Source: DATFPK01 sp035264885 (GTDB taxonomy: Bacteria; Actinomycetota; Thermoleophilia; Solirubrobacterales; 70-9). From it: 42,378 nt of DNA. Position 1 is the first letter of the stretch; every line of letters begins with the position of its first letter. The position numbers and the translations under genes are program-made. The notes below the pieces were generated by a model. That model was not told the DNA's origin. It did no database searches and saw nothing but the letters and a program-made list of their open reading frames with translations. Below, in pieces: positions 28,089 through 36,542 of this stretch. Location of the stretch: NCBI GenBank assembly GCA_035264885.1, contig DATFPK010000052.1, positions 1 to 42,378 of the forward strand, written 5' to 3'.

Positions 28089-28349
28089 ATGGCCAACATA
28101 GCCTCACAGAAGAAGCGGATCCAACGGAGCGTCCGCGAGCACGCCGAGAACCGGCGGCTCACGAGCGCCGTCAAGACCCACTTCCGCCGCCTCGAGCAGG
28201 CGGCCGGCGATGGCGACGGCTCGGCGGTCGACGCCGAGCACCGGGCGCTTGTCTCGCGAATCGACAAGGCCGTCCAGAAAGGCGCCCTGCACCGGCGCAA
28301 CGGGGCGCGCAAGAAGTCCCGCGCCGCCCGGATCGCCGCCCGCGGCTGA
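28089..28349 (+). CDS. rpsT: 30S ribosomal protein S20
   Basis: 86 residues. MANIASQKKRIQRSVREHAENR is the S20 start, and the C-terminus GALHRRNGARKKSRAARIAA is the usual basic helix that binds 16S rRNA. It is the only plus-strand gene within a long minus-strand block and converges on holA with a 28-bp gap. The ATG has only a weak GAAGAG-like sequence abutting it. Confidence 0.96.
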   Translation: MANIASQKKRIQRSVREHAENRRLTSAVKTHFRRLEQAAGDGDGSAVDAEHRALVSRIDKAVQKGALHRRNGARKKSRAARIAARG

Positions 28350-28377
28350 GGGCCGGGGCGGCTGCCGGGGCTGGGCC

Positions 28378-29358
28378 TCAGGCCGACGCGCCGGCCGCCC
28401 GCCGGATCGCCAGCGTCAGCGCCAGCTCCTCCCCGTAGTCGGCGCCTCCCCGGCACCAGACTTCCAGATCGGCGAGTGCCGCGGTCGCGTCCTCGAGGTC
28501 GTCCAGCGTCGCGTCGCCGAGCCTGCCGACGAGCTGGCGGGCCGCGTAGGGGTGCATGCCCAGCGAGGCCTCGACCTTCTTCGGCGGCACTCCCGCCTCG
28601 AGCTGGACGACCGCCTCGGTCGCCTTGCGGAGTCGCGAGGCGAGCGTATAGACAAGTCCGGTGACGTTCTCTCCCTGGCCGACCAGGCGTTCGGCGACCG
28701 CCACCGCCCGGACCGGGTCACGGTCGAGCAGCGCGTCTGAAAGCGCCCACGCCGCGGTCTCGGACGTGTCGGCGACCATCGCCTCGAGGTCGGCCGCCGC
28801 CACGGATCCGTCGGGCCCGGCCCACAGCGCCAGACGGTCGAGCTCGTTCAGCAGGCGCACAGGCTCGCTGCCGAGCCGCTCGACCAGGAGCTTCGCCGCC
28901 GCCGGCTCCAGTGCGAAGCCGCGCCGTTTCGCCTCGGCGCCAAGGAACCGGGGCATCTCGCGCGTCCGGGGGGCATCGAAGGAACGGACCTCGCCGCCGG
29001 CCGCCTCGACCGCCCTGGCGAGCTTCGACGGCGGCTTGCCGTGGGCGATCAGCACGACGGTCAGATCCGGGGGCAGCGAGGCGAGAGCCGCGGCCACCTC
29101 GGCCTGCTGGGCATCGCGCCACCGCTCGACGCCATCGGCGAGGAGGTAGCGGCGGGTCGCCGTCAGCGACATCGCCGGCAGTGACGCGAGGAAGGCGGCA
29201 GGGTCGGGGGCCCCCTTGCCCTCAACCGGTTCGAACACTTCGAGCGACCCCTCCCCCCCTTCGGCCTCGGCCCTGGCCCTGAGGCGGGCACGGCTCGCGG
29301 CGATCTTGGCGCCGTCGGTACCGGCCAGGAGGTAAGCGCGGAGGATCTGGTCGGTCAC
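28378..29358 (-). CDS. holA: DNA polymerase III delta subunit
   Basis: 326 residues. It is the clamp-loader subunit that opens the beta clamp. AYLLAGTDGAKI, VVLIAHGKPPSKLARAVEAAGG, RGFALEPAAAKLLVERLGSEPVRLLNELDRLAL and VYTLASRLRKATEAVVQLEAG fit the delta fold (AAA+-like N-domain, collar C-domain). Position next to rpsT and comEC is the common bacterial order. The GTG at 29358 is 7 nt after TAGACT and overlaps a 9-bp inverted repeat. Confidence 0.94.
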   Translation of the reverse strand: MTDQILRAYLLAGTDGAKIAASRARLRARAEAEGGEGSLEVFEPVEGKGAPDPAAFLASLPAMSLTATRRYLLADGVERWRDAQQAEVAAALASLPPDLTVVLIAHGKPPSKLARAVEAAGGEVRSFDAPRTREMPRFLGAEAKRRGFALEPAAAKLLVERLGSEPVRLLNELDRLALWAGPDGSVAAADLEAMVADTSETAAWALSDALLDRDPVRAVAVAERLVGQGENVTGLVYTLASRLRKATEAVVQLEAGVPPKKVEASLGMHPYAARQLVGRLGDATLDDLEDATAALADLEVWCRGGADYGEELALTLAIRRAAGASA

Positions 29359-29380
29359 CCGCGCGAGTCTACGCGCGGGT
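29357..29380. promoter_or_regulatory. Perfect 9-bp inverted repeat enclosing the holA -10 box
   Basis: ACCCGCGCG (29357-29365) and CGCGCGGGT (29372-29380) are exact complements and enclose AGTCTA, which on the minus strand is the -10-like TAGACT at 29371-29366, 7 nt before the holA GTG. The element starts 11 nt after the stop of the Gly-rich gene. It may be that gene's terminator, an operator over the holA promoter, or both. Confidence 0.6.
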
Positions 29381-29391
29381 GGAGGCGGGGC

Positions 29392-30267
29392 TCAGTGGTG
29401 GCCGTGGCCGTTCCCGCGGCCCTTTTGGTGGCCGTAACCGTGGCCCTTGCCGTTGCCGCCGCCGCTCTTGCCGCCGGCCGACCCACCGACATCCGGTTTC
29501 TCGGGCTTCGGGGCCTTCTCCGGCTTCGGGGCCTTCTCGGGCTTCGGCGGCTTGCCGGAGCTGCCCCTGCCGCCGCCGTGGCCGTTGCCGCCGCCGTGGC
29601 CGTTGCCGTGTCCGTTGCCGCCGCCGCTACCGCTGTCACCGCCGCCACCGCCATCGCCCCCGGTCCCAGGGTCGGTCGGCGCGAGCGTGGAGGGCTCGTC
29701 GGTGACATTCTTCCCGCCGCCGTCGGCGGGCTTGCCGCCGCCCTGGCCGTTACCGCCGCCGCCGAGGTCATCGCCGCCGCCGTTGCCTCCGGAGCCGCCA
29801 CCCGGATTGGCGCCGCCGGGAGTGCCGCCGCCGCCACCCGGATTCGAGCCGCCGCCAGGGCCGCCGGAGCCGCCCGGGCTGCCGCCGCCGGGAGTGGTCC
29901 CGCCGCTGAGCGAGCCGCCACCCGTGGCCCCGCCGCCGCCCCCGGCACCGGTGGCAAGCGTCGCGGTCGGGCCGATCGGTCCGGAGCCTGCGCCAGCCGG
30001 TGCCGCGGGGACGGCCGGCGCGGATCCGCTGGTAGCGAGAGTGGCCTTACCCGTGCCGCTCTCGCCCACCGGCTCGAGGCTGAGCAGGCTGGCGGGGAGG
30101 CTCGAGTCATGGCCCAGACTGGGCCAGCCGCGCGAGGCGACAAACAGCACAAGGGCGAGCGCGCAGAGCGCGATACCGGCCATCACGGCGGCGGAAACGC
30201 CCCCGGCTCGGCCGAGCAGTCGGCTGTTCAAGTGGCTTCCTCGCAGGCGCTGGAGCAAGATCTGCAT
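29392..30267 (-). CDS. Membrane-anchored Gly/Pro/His-rich low-complexity protein
   Basis: 291 residues from ATG 30267, with GGAGG 11 nt upstream. A basic N-terminus is followed by one membrane segment (AAVMAGIALCALALVLFVAS). The rest should lie outside the cell: a Ser/Ala/Pro stretch, about 90 Gly-rich residues with Pro/Asn/Ser, three tandem APKPEK-type units and a Gly-His-Asn tail (GNGHGNGHGGG, ending GHGHH). The His-rich tail could bind metal. No family is recognised. The antisense frames are also open (one strongly Pro-rich), but only this strand gives a start with RBS and a plausible membrane topology. Confidence 0.65.
   Translation of the reverse strand: MQILLQRLRGSHLNSRLLGRAGGVSAAVMAGIALCALALVLFVASRGWPSLGHDSSLPASLLSLEPVGESGTGKATLATSGSAPAVPAAPAGAGSGPIGPTATLATGAGGGGGATGGGSLSGGTTPGGGSPGGSGGPGGGSNPGGGGGTPGGANPGGGSGGNGGGDDLGGGGNGQGGGKPADGGGKNVTDEPSTLAPTDPGTGGDGGGGGDSGSGGGNGHGNGHGGGNGHGGGRGSSGKPPKPEKAPKPEKAPKPEKPDVGGSAGGKSGGGNGKGHGYGHQKGRGNGHGHH
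29503..29617. repeat. Tandem 18-bp coding repeats in the Gly/His-rich protein
   Basis: Two different 18-bp tandem arrays occur. One, at 29503-29556, encodes KAPKPE-type units three times with the last copy diverged. The other, at 29570-29605 with a partial copy to 29617, encodes GNGHGG-type units. Both are multiples of 3 and keep the frame, typical of slippage-expanded surface proteins. Confidence 0.75.
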
Positions 30268-30360
30268 CAGGGTAGGACCCTCCGCGGATAAGAATCGACG
30301 CTTCGGGGCTTCCCTAACCAGACCGGGCGGGAAAGCTCAATTTCCGGGTAGCCGGATGAC

Positions 30361-32634
30361 CTACTTATCGGCAAGCCGGAGGCGCCGTCCGGAGGCCTCG
30401 AACACCAGGTCGCCGCCACTGTCGGTGCGCAGGACCGGGACGCCGGCAGCGTGCAGCGATGCGATCGTCTCGGGCGCCGGATGGCCGTACGGATTGGGGC
30501 CGACCGAGACCACCGCCAGGCGGGGCATCGTCCGCCTCAGGAGGTCCACGAGACCGGGGTCGGCACTGCCGTGGTGGGCGACCTTGAGGACGTCCACCGG
30601 CCCCGGATCCACCGGCGCGAGCTCGGCCTCGGCGTCGCCGGTCAGGAGGATCGAGAAGCGGCGCCATTCGGCGAGAAGGACGAGCGAGCGCGAGTTGGGG
30701 TCGCCCGACGGGCCGGGCGCGACCGCCAGCTCTCGGGGCGGCCAGAGGGCCTCGAGGCGCAGGCCACCGGATCTGATCTCGCCTCCTGCCGCGAGACGGA
30801 GCGTCCGCGCTCCTGCAGCGGCCATGACGCTCCGCGCGGCGGCGGAGGCGCGGCAGAAGACGAACCGCCGGACCTCGATCTCGGCGGCGATTCCCGCGAG
30901 ACCGCCGGCGTGGTCGTCCTGATCGTGGGTGAGGACGACGGCACCCAGCCGTTCGATCCCGGCCTCGCGCAACCGCCGTCCGACCTCGGCCTGGACGGGA
31001 CCGGTGTCGACGAGGACGGCCGGAGCCGACGGGGGCTCGAGCAGGGTCGCGTCGCCCTGCCCGACGTCGAGGACCGTGAGCCGCAGAGTGCCGGCGGCGG
31101 GCGCGGGGGAGCGGGAAACCCGGGCCGCGGAGGGCAGGGCGACCGCCAGGACGGCAAGGCAGGCGCCCGCGGCGAGCAGTGCTCGCGGCATCCGGCCCGG
31201 AGCCGGGACGCGGAGACGGCCGACCCACGGGACGGCAAAGCAGGCGGCGGCGATTCCCGCGTAGGCGAGGGCGAGGTCAACCGGCCCGTCGAGGTGGACC
31301 TCGGCCGTCGCCCAGGAGGGGTCGCCGAACCATTCGGCTACCTGGGCGATGTATGCGAGGAGGAGCGCGTTGAGGCGGTTCAGCGGCTCGGCCGGGATGA
31401 CCGGCACCTGACCGACGGCGGCGGAGAGCATGCCGAGCCACATCGACGGGGCCACCGCCGGCAGCGCCACCAGGTTGGCGGGCAGGGAGGCGACAGGCAG
31501 GGTGCCGAAGTGATGGGCGACGAGCGGGGCGGTGGCGACGGTCGCTGCGACGCTCATCGCCACGCCCTCGGCGGCGGCGCGCTGCCAGGGGCCGGGTGCC
31601 AGCCCCGCCGCGAGGCCGCGGGCCAGCGGCGCGGTGATCAGGAGGATCCCGGCGACGGCGGCGAAGCTGAGCTGCCAGCCGACGTCGGCGCTGGCCCGGG
31701 GGTTGAGCGCAAGTGTCGCGGCGGCGGCCAGGAGCAGCGCGTAGAGGCGCGAAGACGGTCGGCCGGCGCCGAGCGCCAACAGCGACGCGATCCCCATGAC
31801 GCCGGCCCGCTGAATCGAAGGACCGCCCCCGGCCAGCGGCACGTAGACCGCGATCAGGGCGGCGGTGCAGACCAATCGGGCCCGGACGGTGAGGCCGAGG
31901 AGGGCGAGAAATGGAGTCGCCAGAATCGCCAGCAGGGCCACGTTCTGCCCGCTGACCGCGAGGAGGTGGGCCAGGCCGCTCCGGCGGAAGTCCTGGACGG
32001 TGCGGTCGTCGATCCGGTCGTCCTGACCGAGGACGAAGCCGCGCGCCAATGCCGTCTCCCGCTCGGGCATGCCGCCGTTGAGGGCGCGCTCGGACTGGCG
32101 CCGGAGACCGTCGACGAACCCGGCGATGCCGCCGCGGCGGCGGCCGGTCGGCTGGACGGCCCGCGCCTGCACCACCGTCGCGACGCCCAGGGCGCGGAGC
32201 CGGTCGCGGAGCCAGGGAGGCCCGCGGGTGGCCCGCCCGGACACGACGACCTCGGCGCCGATGTCGACTTCGCCCTGCTCGACGCCGGTCTCGATGAGGA
32301 AACGGCCGTGCTCCGTCGTCACCGGCAGGCGCACTGTCCCGCCGTCGCGGGAGGCCGGGCCGGTGACGAAGCCACGAGCCTCGACGGGCTCCCCGGGCTC
32401 TGCCCGCAGCGCGCCGCCGTCGATCGCGGCGAGGCGGGCATCACCGACCAGCAGCCCGGCGAAGGCGAAGGCGACGCCGAGCAGCGCGAGCAGACCGGCG
32501 CGCGATGCGAGAGCGATGGCAAGCGCCCCGGCCACCGGTGCCGCCAGCGCGACCCCGACGTCGGCGAACGGCGCGGCCGCCAGTCCGGCGCCGAGTCCGG
32601 CGAGCGCGGCGACCCGCGGGGCGGCGGCGCTCAA
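30361..32634 (-). CDS. comEC: ComEC/Rec2 DNA-uptake channel protein
   Basis: 757 residues. It is the membrane channel that passes single-stranded DNA in natural transformation. An N-terminal hydrophobic and OB-like region (DUF4131) comes first. The competence domain follows with ERETALARGFVLGQDDRID and FRRSGLAHLLAVSGQNVALL, then several membrane helices and a metallo-beta-lactamase domain starting LRLTVLDVGQGDATLL. The metal motif reads THDQDDHAGG, with Gln where many relatives have Asp; HHGS follows. Start TTG overlaps the comEA stop as TTGA. Pilus genes are not in this window, so competence itself is not shown. Confidence 0.93.
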   Translation of the reverse strand: MSAAAPRVAALAGLGAGLAAAPFADVGVALAAPVAGALAIALASRAGLLALLGVAFAFAGLLVGDARLAAIDGGALRAEPGEPVEARGFVTGPASRDGGTVRLPVTTEHGRFLIETGVEQGEVDIGAEVVVSGRATRGPPWLRDRLRALGVATVVQARAVQPTGRRRGGIAGFVDGLRRQSERALNGGMPERETALARGFVLGQDDRIDDRTVQDFRRSGLAHLLAVSGQNVALLAILATPFLALLGLTVRARLVCTAALIAVYVPLAGGGPSIQRAGVMGIASLLALGAGRPSSRLYALLLAAAATLALNPRASADVGWQLSFAAVAGILLITAPLARGLAAGLAPGPWQRAAAEGVAMSVAATVATAPLVAHHFGTLPVASLPANLVALPAVAPSMWLGMLSAAVGQVPVIPAEPLNRLNALLLAYIAQVAEWFGDPSWATAEVHLDGPVDLALAYAGIAAACFAVPWVGRLRVPAPGRMPRALLAAGACLAVLAVALPSAARVSRSPAPAAGTLRLTVLDVGQGDATLLEPPSAPAVLVDTGPVQAEVGRRLREAGIERLGAVVLTHDQDDHAGGLAGIAAEIEVRRFVFCRASAAARSVMAAAGARTLRLAAGGEIRSGGLRLEALWPPRELAVAPGPSGDPNSRSLVLLAEWRRFSILLTGDAEAELAPVDPGPVDVLKVAHHGSADPGLVDLLRRTMPRLAVVSVGPNPYGHPAPETIASLHAAGVPVLRTDSGGDLVFEASGRRLRLADK

Positions 32635-33194
32635 GGCCCGAGCCGGTCGCGCAGCGACTCCATGGTCGCCGGCCCGATGCCGCTGAGCTCGTCGAGTTGC
32701 TCGACCGAGGCGAGGCCGCCGTGCTCGTCTCGGAACTCGACGATGTCCCGGGCGGTCACCGGGCCGATCCCCTCGATCGTGTCGAGCTGCTCGACGGTGG
32801 CGCTGCCCAGGCTGATCGGCCCGTCAGCGGCGGCGGCGCCGGCCGGGACGGCCATGGGACCGGTGGCGGGGACGACGACCTGCTGGCCGTCGGTCAGCCG
32901 GGCGGCGAGATTGACCGCGTCCGGCTCGCCGCCGCGGACGCCTCCGGCTCGGCGGACCGCGTCGTCTACCCGCGACCCGGCGGGCAGGCGGTAGACGCCG
33001 GGGTCACGGACGGCGCCGGCGACGTGGACGACGAGGTCGCCGCCACCGGCGGTGTCGATCGAGAACGACTTGGCTCCCGCCGGCGGTGGCGGTGAGGCGG
33101 CGGGCTCGGCGCGGATCGCCCTCGCGCCGAGCAGGAGGAGGGCGACGGCGACGGCGCCATAGACGAGCGCCTGGGAGCGGGACACGTCGACCAC
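32631..33194 (-). CDS. comEA: ComEA DNA-binding protein (SLBB + helix-hairpin-helix)
   Basis: 187 residues. The N-terminal membrane anchor is QALVYGAVAVALLLLGARAI. An SLBB-like domain is in VVHVAGAVRDPGVYRLPAGSRVDDAVRRAGG. Two helix-hairpin-helix motifs follow (LDTIEGIGPVTARDIVEFR and LDELSGIGPATMESLRD). ComEA binds incoming double-stranded DNA and hands it to ComEC, which is encoded next. The GTG start at 33194 lacks a strong RBS. The 55-bp gap to the acylphosphatase gene shows nothing notable. Confidence 0.93.
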   Translation of the reverse strand: MVDVSRSQALVYGAVAVALLLLGARAIRAEPAASPPPPAGAKSFSIDTAGGGDLVVHVAGAVRDPGVYRLPAGSRVDDAVRRAGGVRGGEPDAVNLAARLTDGQQVVVPATGPMAVPAGAAAADGPISLGSATVEQLDTIEGIGPVTARDIVEFRDEHGGLASVEQLDELSGIGPATMESLRDRLGP

Positions 33195-33249
33195 CGCGCG
33201 ATCTTCATGGGGCCCGTGTCACGCGTGGCCGGCGTATGTGGCGGGTGCC

Positions 33250-33516
33250 TCAGCGAACGTTGAAACCGCTGAGCCCCTCGGGCTGCTCCTCACTGACCTC
33301 GAGGCTCTCCACCGCGGCGCCCCTGGGGCCCTCGCGGGCGAACCGGAGCATCGAGTCGACCGCCTCGGGATCGCCCTCGAAGACGGCCTCGACCGACCCC
33401 TCGGGACGGTTGCGGACCCAGCCGGCGACGCCGAGCTCGCGGGCACGCCGCCGGGTCGAGTCGCGGAAGAAGACGCCTTGAACCCGGCCGAAGGCGACAA
33501 CCCGCCTACGGATCAA
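33250..33516 (-). CDS. acyP: Acylphosphatase
   Basis: 88 residues. It hydrolyses acyl phosphates. VAFGRVQGVFFRDSTRRRARELG contains the phosphate-binding loop with the catalytic Arg, and GWVRNRPEGSVE the catalytic Asn. Size is exactly that of the family. The TTG start overlaps the cupin stop as TTGA. Confidence 0.94.
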   Translation of the reverse strand: MIRRRVVAFGRVQGVFFRDSTRRRARELGVAGWVRNRPEGSVEAVFEGDPEAVDSMLRFAREGPRGAAVESLEVSEEQPEGLSGFNVR

Positions 33517-33905
33517 TAGTCGTCGTCGTAGCCCGTGACTTCGGCCATCTGCCGGCCGTAGAGCTCCGAGACGGCGACGGGCGGCGACTGGACCGAGACG
33601 AGCGCGAAATCCGAGCCGGCCGGGCAGGAGATCTCGTGGTCGGTGGCCGGGGGGACGAGGACGAGGTCGCCCTCGGCGACCTCCTGTGTGTCACCGGCAA
33701 CCGACATCCGCCCGCTGCCGCGGACGACGACGTAGACCTGCTCTGCCTCCTCGTCGGAGTGCAGCTTCTGGCCGGCCCCCGGGGGGACCTCGAGCCAGGT
33801 CACGGACATGTGCCGCGATCCCAGCTCCCCGGCGTCCATCAGGATGTGGGAGCGGAGCTTGTGGAACTCCTCAACGGCCGCCTCGCCTAACCGCCTGACA
33901 AGCAT
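33513..33905 (-). CDS. Single-domain cupin protein
   Basis: 130 residues. The two cupin motifs are GAGQKLHSDEEAEQVYVVVRGSG and GDLVLVPPATDHEI, with His/Glu/His metal ligands. Substrate and function are unknown. The N-terminal FHKLRSHILMDAGELGSRHMSV is not diagnostic. A TAAACG sequence lies 7 nt before the ATG, a weak leaderless candidate. It precedes acyP, comEA and comEC with short gaps. Confidence 0.85.
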   Translation of the reverse strand: MLVRRLGEAAVEEFHKLRSHILMDAGELGSRHMSVTWLEVPPGAGQKLHSDEEAEQVYVVVRGSGRMSVAGDTQEVAEGDLVLVPPATDHEISCPAGSDFALVSVQSPPVAVSELYGRQMAEVTGYDDDY

Positions 33906-33965
33906 CGGCGAACGTTTACCAGAGGCGGATGGTGTGCGTGCGAAAAGTTTGGGACGCAGCCCGCC

Positions 33966-36476
33966 CTAGCGGACGACGAGGTTGACGAGCCGGCCGGGGA
34001 CGACGACCTCCTTGACGACCTCGCGCCCGTCCACGTGGCGCTGGACCTTCTCGGAGGCCCGGGCCAGGCGGATCAGGTCCTCCTCCGGGGTGTCGGAGTC
34101 GGCCTCGATCCGGTCGCGCAGCTTGCCGTTGACCTGGACGATCAGGGTCACCCTGGGGCTCGCAAGGAGGTCCGGGTCGGCCTCCGGCCACGGCGCCTCC
34201 CACACCCGGCCGCCGGTCAGCCGGTCGTAGACCTCGCTGCCGAGATGGGGGGCGAAGGGAAAGATCAGCGAGGCGGCGGTCGCGGTGGCGGAGCGGAGGA
34301 CGGCTTCGCCCCGCTCGTCGCCGTGAAGGCCGTCCTTTACCCGGTACGCCTCGTTGACGAGCTCCATGACGGCGGCGATCGCCGTGTTGAACTGGAAGCG
34401 GCGGCCGAAGTCGCGGGTGACCTTGTCGATGGCCCAGTGGGTCTTGCGCAGCAGCACCCCGGCCTCCCCGTCCGGAATCTCGCCCGGGCGACTGACGACT
34501 GGCGACTCGTCGACCGGTCCGCCTCGGGCTGCGACCTCATTCCCAAGTCGCCAGAGACGCACCAGGAATCGATGCACCCCCTCGATGCCCTCGTCGGTCC
34601 AGTCGCCGCCTCGTTCCGGCGGGCCCATGAAGCAGATGTAGGTCCGGGCCGCGTCGGCGCCGAACCGCTTCACGTACTCGGCGGGGCTCACCGCGTTGCC
34701 CTTCGACTTGGACATCTTGGCGCCGCCGCGGGTGATCATCCCCTGGGCGAAGAGGTTGGCGAACGGCTCCTGGATCCCGAGGTGGCCGAGATCGGCCAGC
34801 GCCTTCGTGAAGAAGCGCGCGTACATCAGGTGGAGAATCGCGTGCTCCACGCCGCCGATGTACTGGTCGACCGGCATCCAGTGATCGGCGACCGGGCGGC
34901 TCCAGGGAGCGTCCTCGTCGCCCGGATCGAGGTAGCGCAGGAAATACCAGGCGGAGTCGACGAAGGTGTCCATCGTGTCGGTCTCGCGCCGGGCCTCGCC
35001 CCCGCAGCGGGGACACGCGGTCCGCACCCAGTCTTCGGCGGCGGCGAGCGGGCTGCGGCCCTGCGGCGCGTAGTCGTCGATCTCGGGCAGCTCGACGGGG
35101 AGCTGCTCCTCGGGAACGGGGACGAGTCCGTCGCGGTCGCAGTAGACGAACGGGATCGGGGCGCCCCAGTAGCGCTGGCGGGAGACGAGCCAGTCGCGCA
35201 GGCGGTAGTTGACGGCGGGCCGGCCCTCCTCCCGCTCCTCGAGCCAGGCGGTGATCGCGTCGATCGCCTCGCTCGCCGGCATCCCCGTGAACTCGCCGGA
35301 GTCGACGAGCACCTCGTCCTCGGTGTGCTCGACGTAGGCGGCGTCTTCCGAGACGTCGCCCTCGCCCGGGACGACGACCTGGCGAATCGCGAGGCCGAAT
35401 GTCTTGGCGAACTCGTAGTCGCGCTGGTCGTGGGCGGGAACGCCCATGACGGCGCCGGTGCCGTAGTCCATCAGAACGTAGTCGGAGACGAACATCGGCA
35501 CTTCCTCCCCGTTGACGGGGTTGACGACGCTTCGCCCGAGGGGCACGCCGGTCTTTGGCCGGTCCTCCGAGCTGCGCTCCTCGGTCGATTCGCGGGCGGC
35601 CCGGTTGACGTACTCGCGCACCGCCTCCTCCTGCTGGGTCCCCTCGACGAGGCGGAGCAGGTCGGGGTGCTCGGGCGCGAGGACGAAGAACGTGACGCCG
35701 AAGAGCGTGTCGGACCGGGTGGTGAAGACCGGGAAGTCGAGCGCCGGCTCGGGACAGCGGAAGCGGACCTCGGCGCCCTCCGAGCGGCCGATCCAGTTGC
35801 GCTGCATGGTGACGACGTGCTCGGGCCACGAGTCGAGGAGGTCGAAGTCGGCGAGGAGGCGCTCGGCGTAGTCGGTTATCCGGAAGAACCACTGCTCGAG
35901 GCGGCGCTGCTCGACGGGTGTGCCGCAACGCTCGCAGCGACCGTCGGTGACCTGCTCGTTCGCGAGGACGGTGGCGTCCTTCGGGCACCACTGGACGGCC
36001 GCCTCCTCACGGTACGCGAGGCCCTTCTCGTAGAGCTCGAGGAAGATCCATTGGGTCCAGCGGTAGTACTCGGGGGTGTGGGTGCTCACCTCGCGGGTCC
36101 AGTCGATCGAGATGCCCCACTCGCGGAACTGGCGGCGGAAGGTCTCGATCGAGGCCTCGGTTGCGACCCGGGGGTGCTCGCCGGTCTTGATCGCGTTGTT
36201 CTCGGCCGGCAGGCCAAAGGCGTCGTAGCCCATCGGATGGATCACCTGGTGGCCGTGCCGGCGGCGGAAGTGGGCGATCGCGTCGCCGACCGCGTAGCAC
36301 TTGAGGTGGCCGACATGCGGATCGCCCGAGGGGTAGGGGAGCATCTCGAGCACGTAGGCCTTCGACTTCGAGTCGTCGAAGCCGGGTTCGCCGGGGTTCG
36401 GGACCTCCCAGGTGCGTTCGTCCGCCCACACCCGCTGCCAGCGTCGCTCGATCGCGTGGGGCTCGTAGGTGCTCAC
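33966..36476 (-). CDS. leuS: Leucyl-tRNA synthetase
   Basis: 836 residues. It charges tRNA-Leu. The HIGH motif is PHVGHL in YPSGDPHVGHLKCYAVGD, followed by MGYDAFGLPAENNAI. The editing domain has FTTRSDTLFGVTFF, and KMSKS is intact in GGAKMSKSKGN. A zinc-like CPRCGG pair is present. The long upstream frame reaches into other genes; GTG 36476 (MSTYEPHAIERRWQ) is chosen as it matches LeuS N-termini and lies 8 nt after TAAGAT. The 60 bp after its stop hold no clear terminator. Confidence 0.97.
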   Translation of the reverse strand: MSTYEPHAIERRWQRVWADERTWEVPNPGEPGFDDSKSKAYVLEMLPYPSGDPHVGHLKCYAVGDAIAHFRRRHGHQVIHPMGYDAFGLPAENNAIKTGEHPRVATEASIETFRRQFREWGISIDWTREVSTHTPEYYRWTQWIFLELYEKGLAYREEAAVQWCPKDATVLANEQVTDGRCERCGTPVEQRRLEQWFFRITDYAERLLADFDLLDSWPEHVVTMQRNWIGRSEGAEVRFRCPEPALDFPVFTTRSDTLFGVTFFVLAPEHPDLLRLVEGTQQEEAVREYVNRAARESTEERSSEDRPKTGVPLGRSVVNPVNGEEVPMFVSDYVLMDYGTGAVMGVPAHDQRDYEFAKTFGLAIRQVVVPGEGDVSEDAAYVEHTEDEVLVDSGEFTGMPASEAIDAITAWLEEREEGRPAVNYRLRDWLVSRQRYWGAPIPFVYCDRDGLVPVPEEQLPVELPEIDDYAPQGRSPLAAAEDWVRTACPRCGGEARRETDTMDTFVDSAWYFLRYLDPGDEDAPWSRPVADHWMPVDQYIGGVEHAILHLMYARFFTKALADLGHLGIQEPFANLFAQGMITRGGAKMSKSKGNAVSPAEYVKRFGADAARTYICFMGPPERGGDWTDEGIEGVHRFLVRLWRLGNEVAARGGPVDESPVVSRPGEIPDGEAGVLLRKTHWAIDKVTRDFGRRFQFNTAIAAVMELVNEAYRVKDGLHGDERGEAVLRSATATAASLIFPFAPHLGSEVYDRLTGGRVWEAPWPEADPDLLASPRVTLIVQVNGKLRDRIEADSDTPEEDLIRLARASEKVQRHVDGREVVKEVVVPGRLVNLVVR

Positions 36477-36484
36477 GGGCGTCG

Positions 36485-36490
36485 ATCTTA
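36485..36490 (-). promoter_or_regulatory. Candidate -10 box of leuS (leaderless)
   Basis: TAAGAT on the minus strand, then 8 nt, then GTG of leuS, with no Shine-Dalgarno between. No tRNA-Leu T-box leader is possible in the available space. Confidence 0.5.
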
Positions 36491-36511
36491 GGGTGCGCGT
36501 GGGGGCGGGCG

Positions 36512-36517
36512 TACGAT
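36512..36517 (+). promoter_or_regulatory. Candidate -10 box for the plus-strand pair at 36543
   Basis: TACGAT on the plus strand, about 25 nt before the ATG at 36543. AAGGAGG lies between them, so this unit would have a short leader with a strong RBS, unlike the leaderless genes around it. Confidence 0.35.
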
Positions 36518-36542
36518 CCGGAGACCGACGGAAGGAGGCCGC

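Noticed and set aside
29503..29617. CRISPR-like repeats
   Set aside because: Repeats are 18 bp, contiguous without spacers, in frame and part of a low-complexity protein.
29447..30922. 491-residue Pro-rich plus-strand frame opposite the Gly-rich gene
   Set aside because: Proline runs are the complement of glycine codons. It has no RBS, runs into comEC antisense, and lacks the signal anchor that the minus-strand frame has.
30451..32994. 847-residue plus-strand open frame opposite comEC and comEA
   Set aside because: Long open frames arise on the opposite strand of GC-rich genes; no motif is seen, while comEC and comEA motifs are clear.
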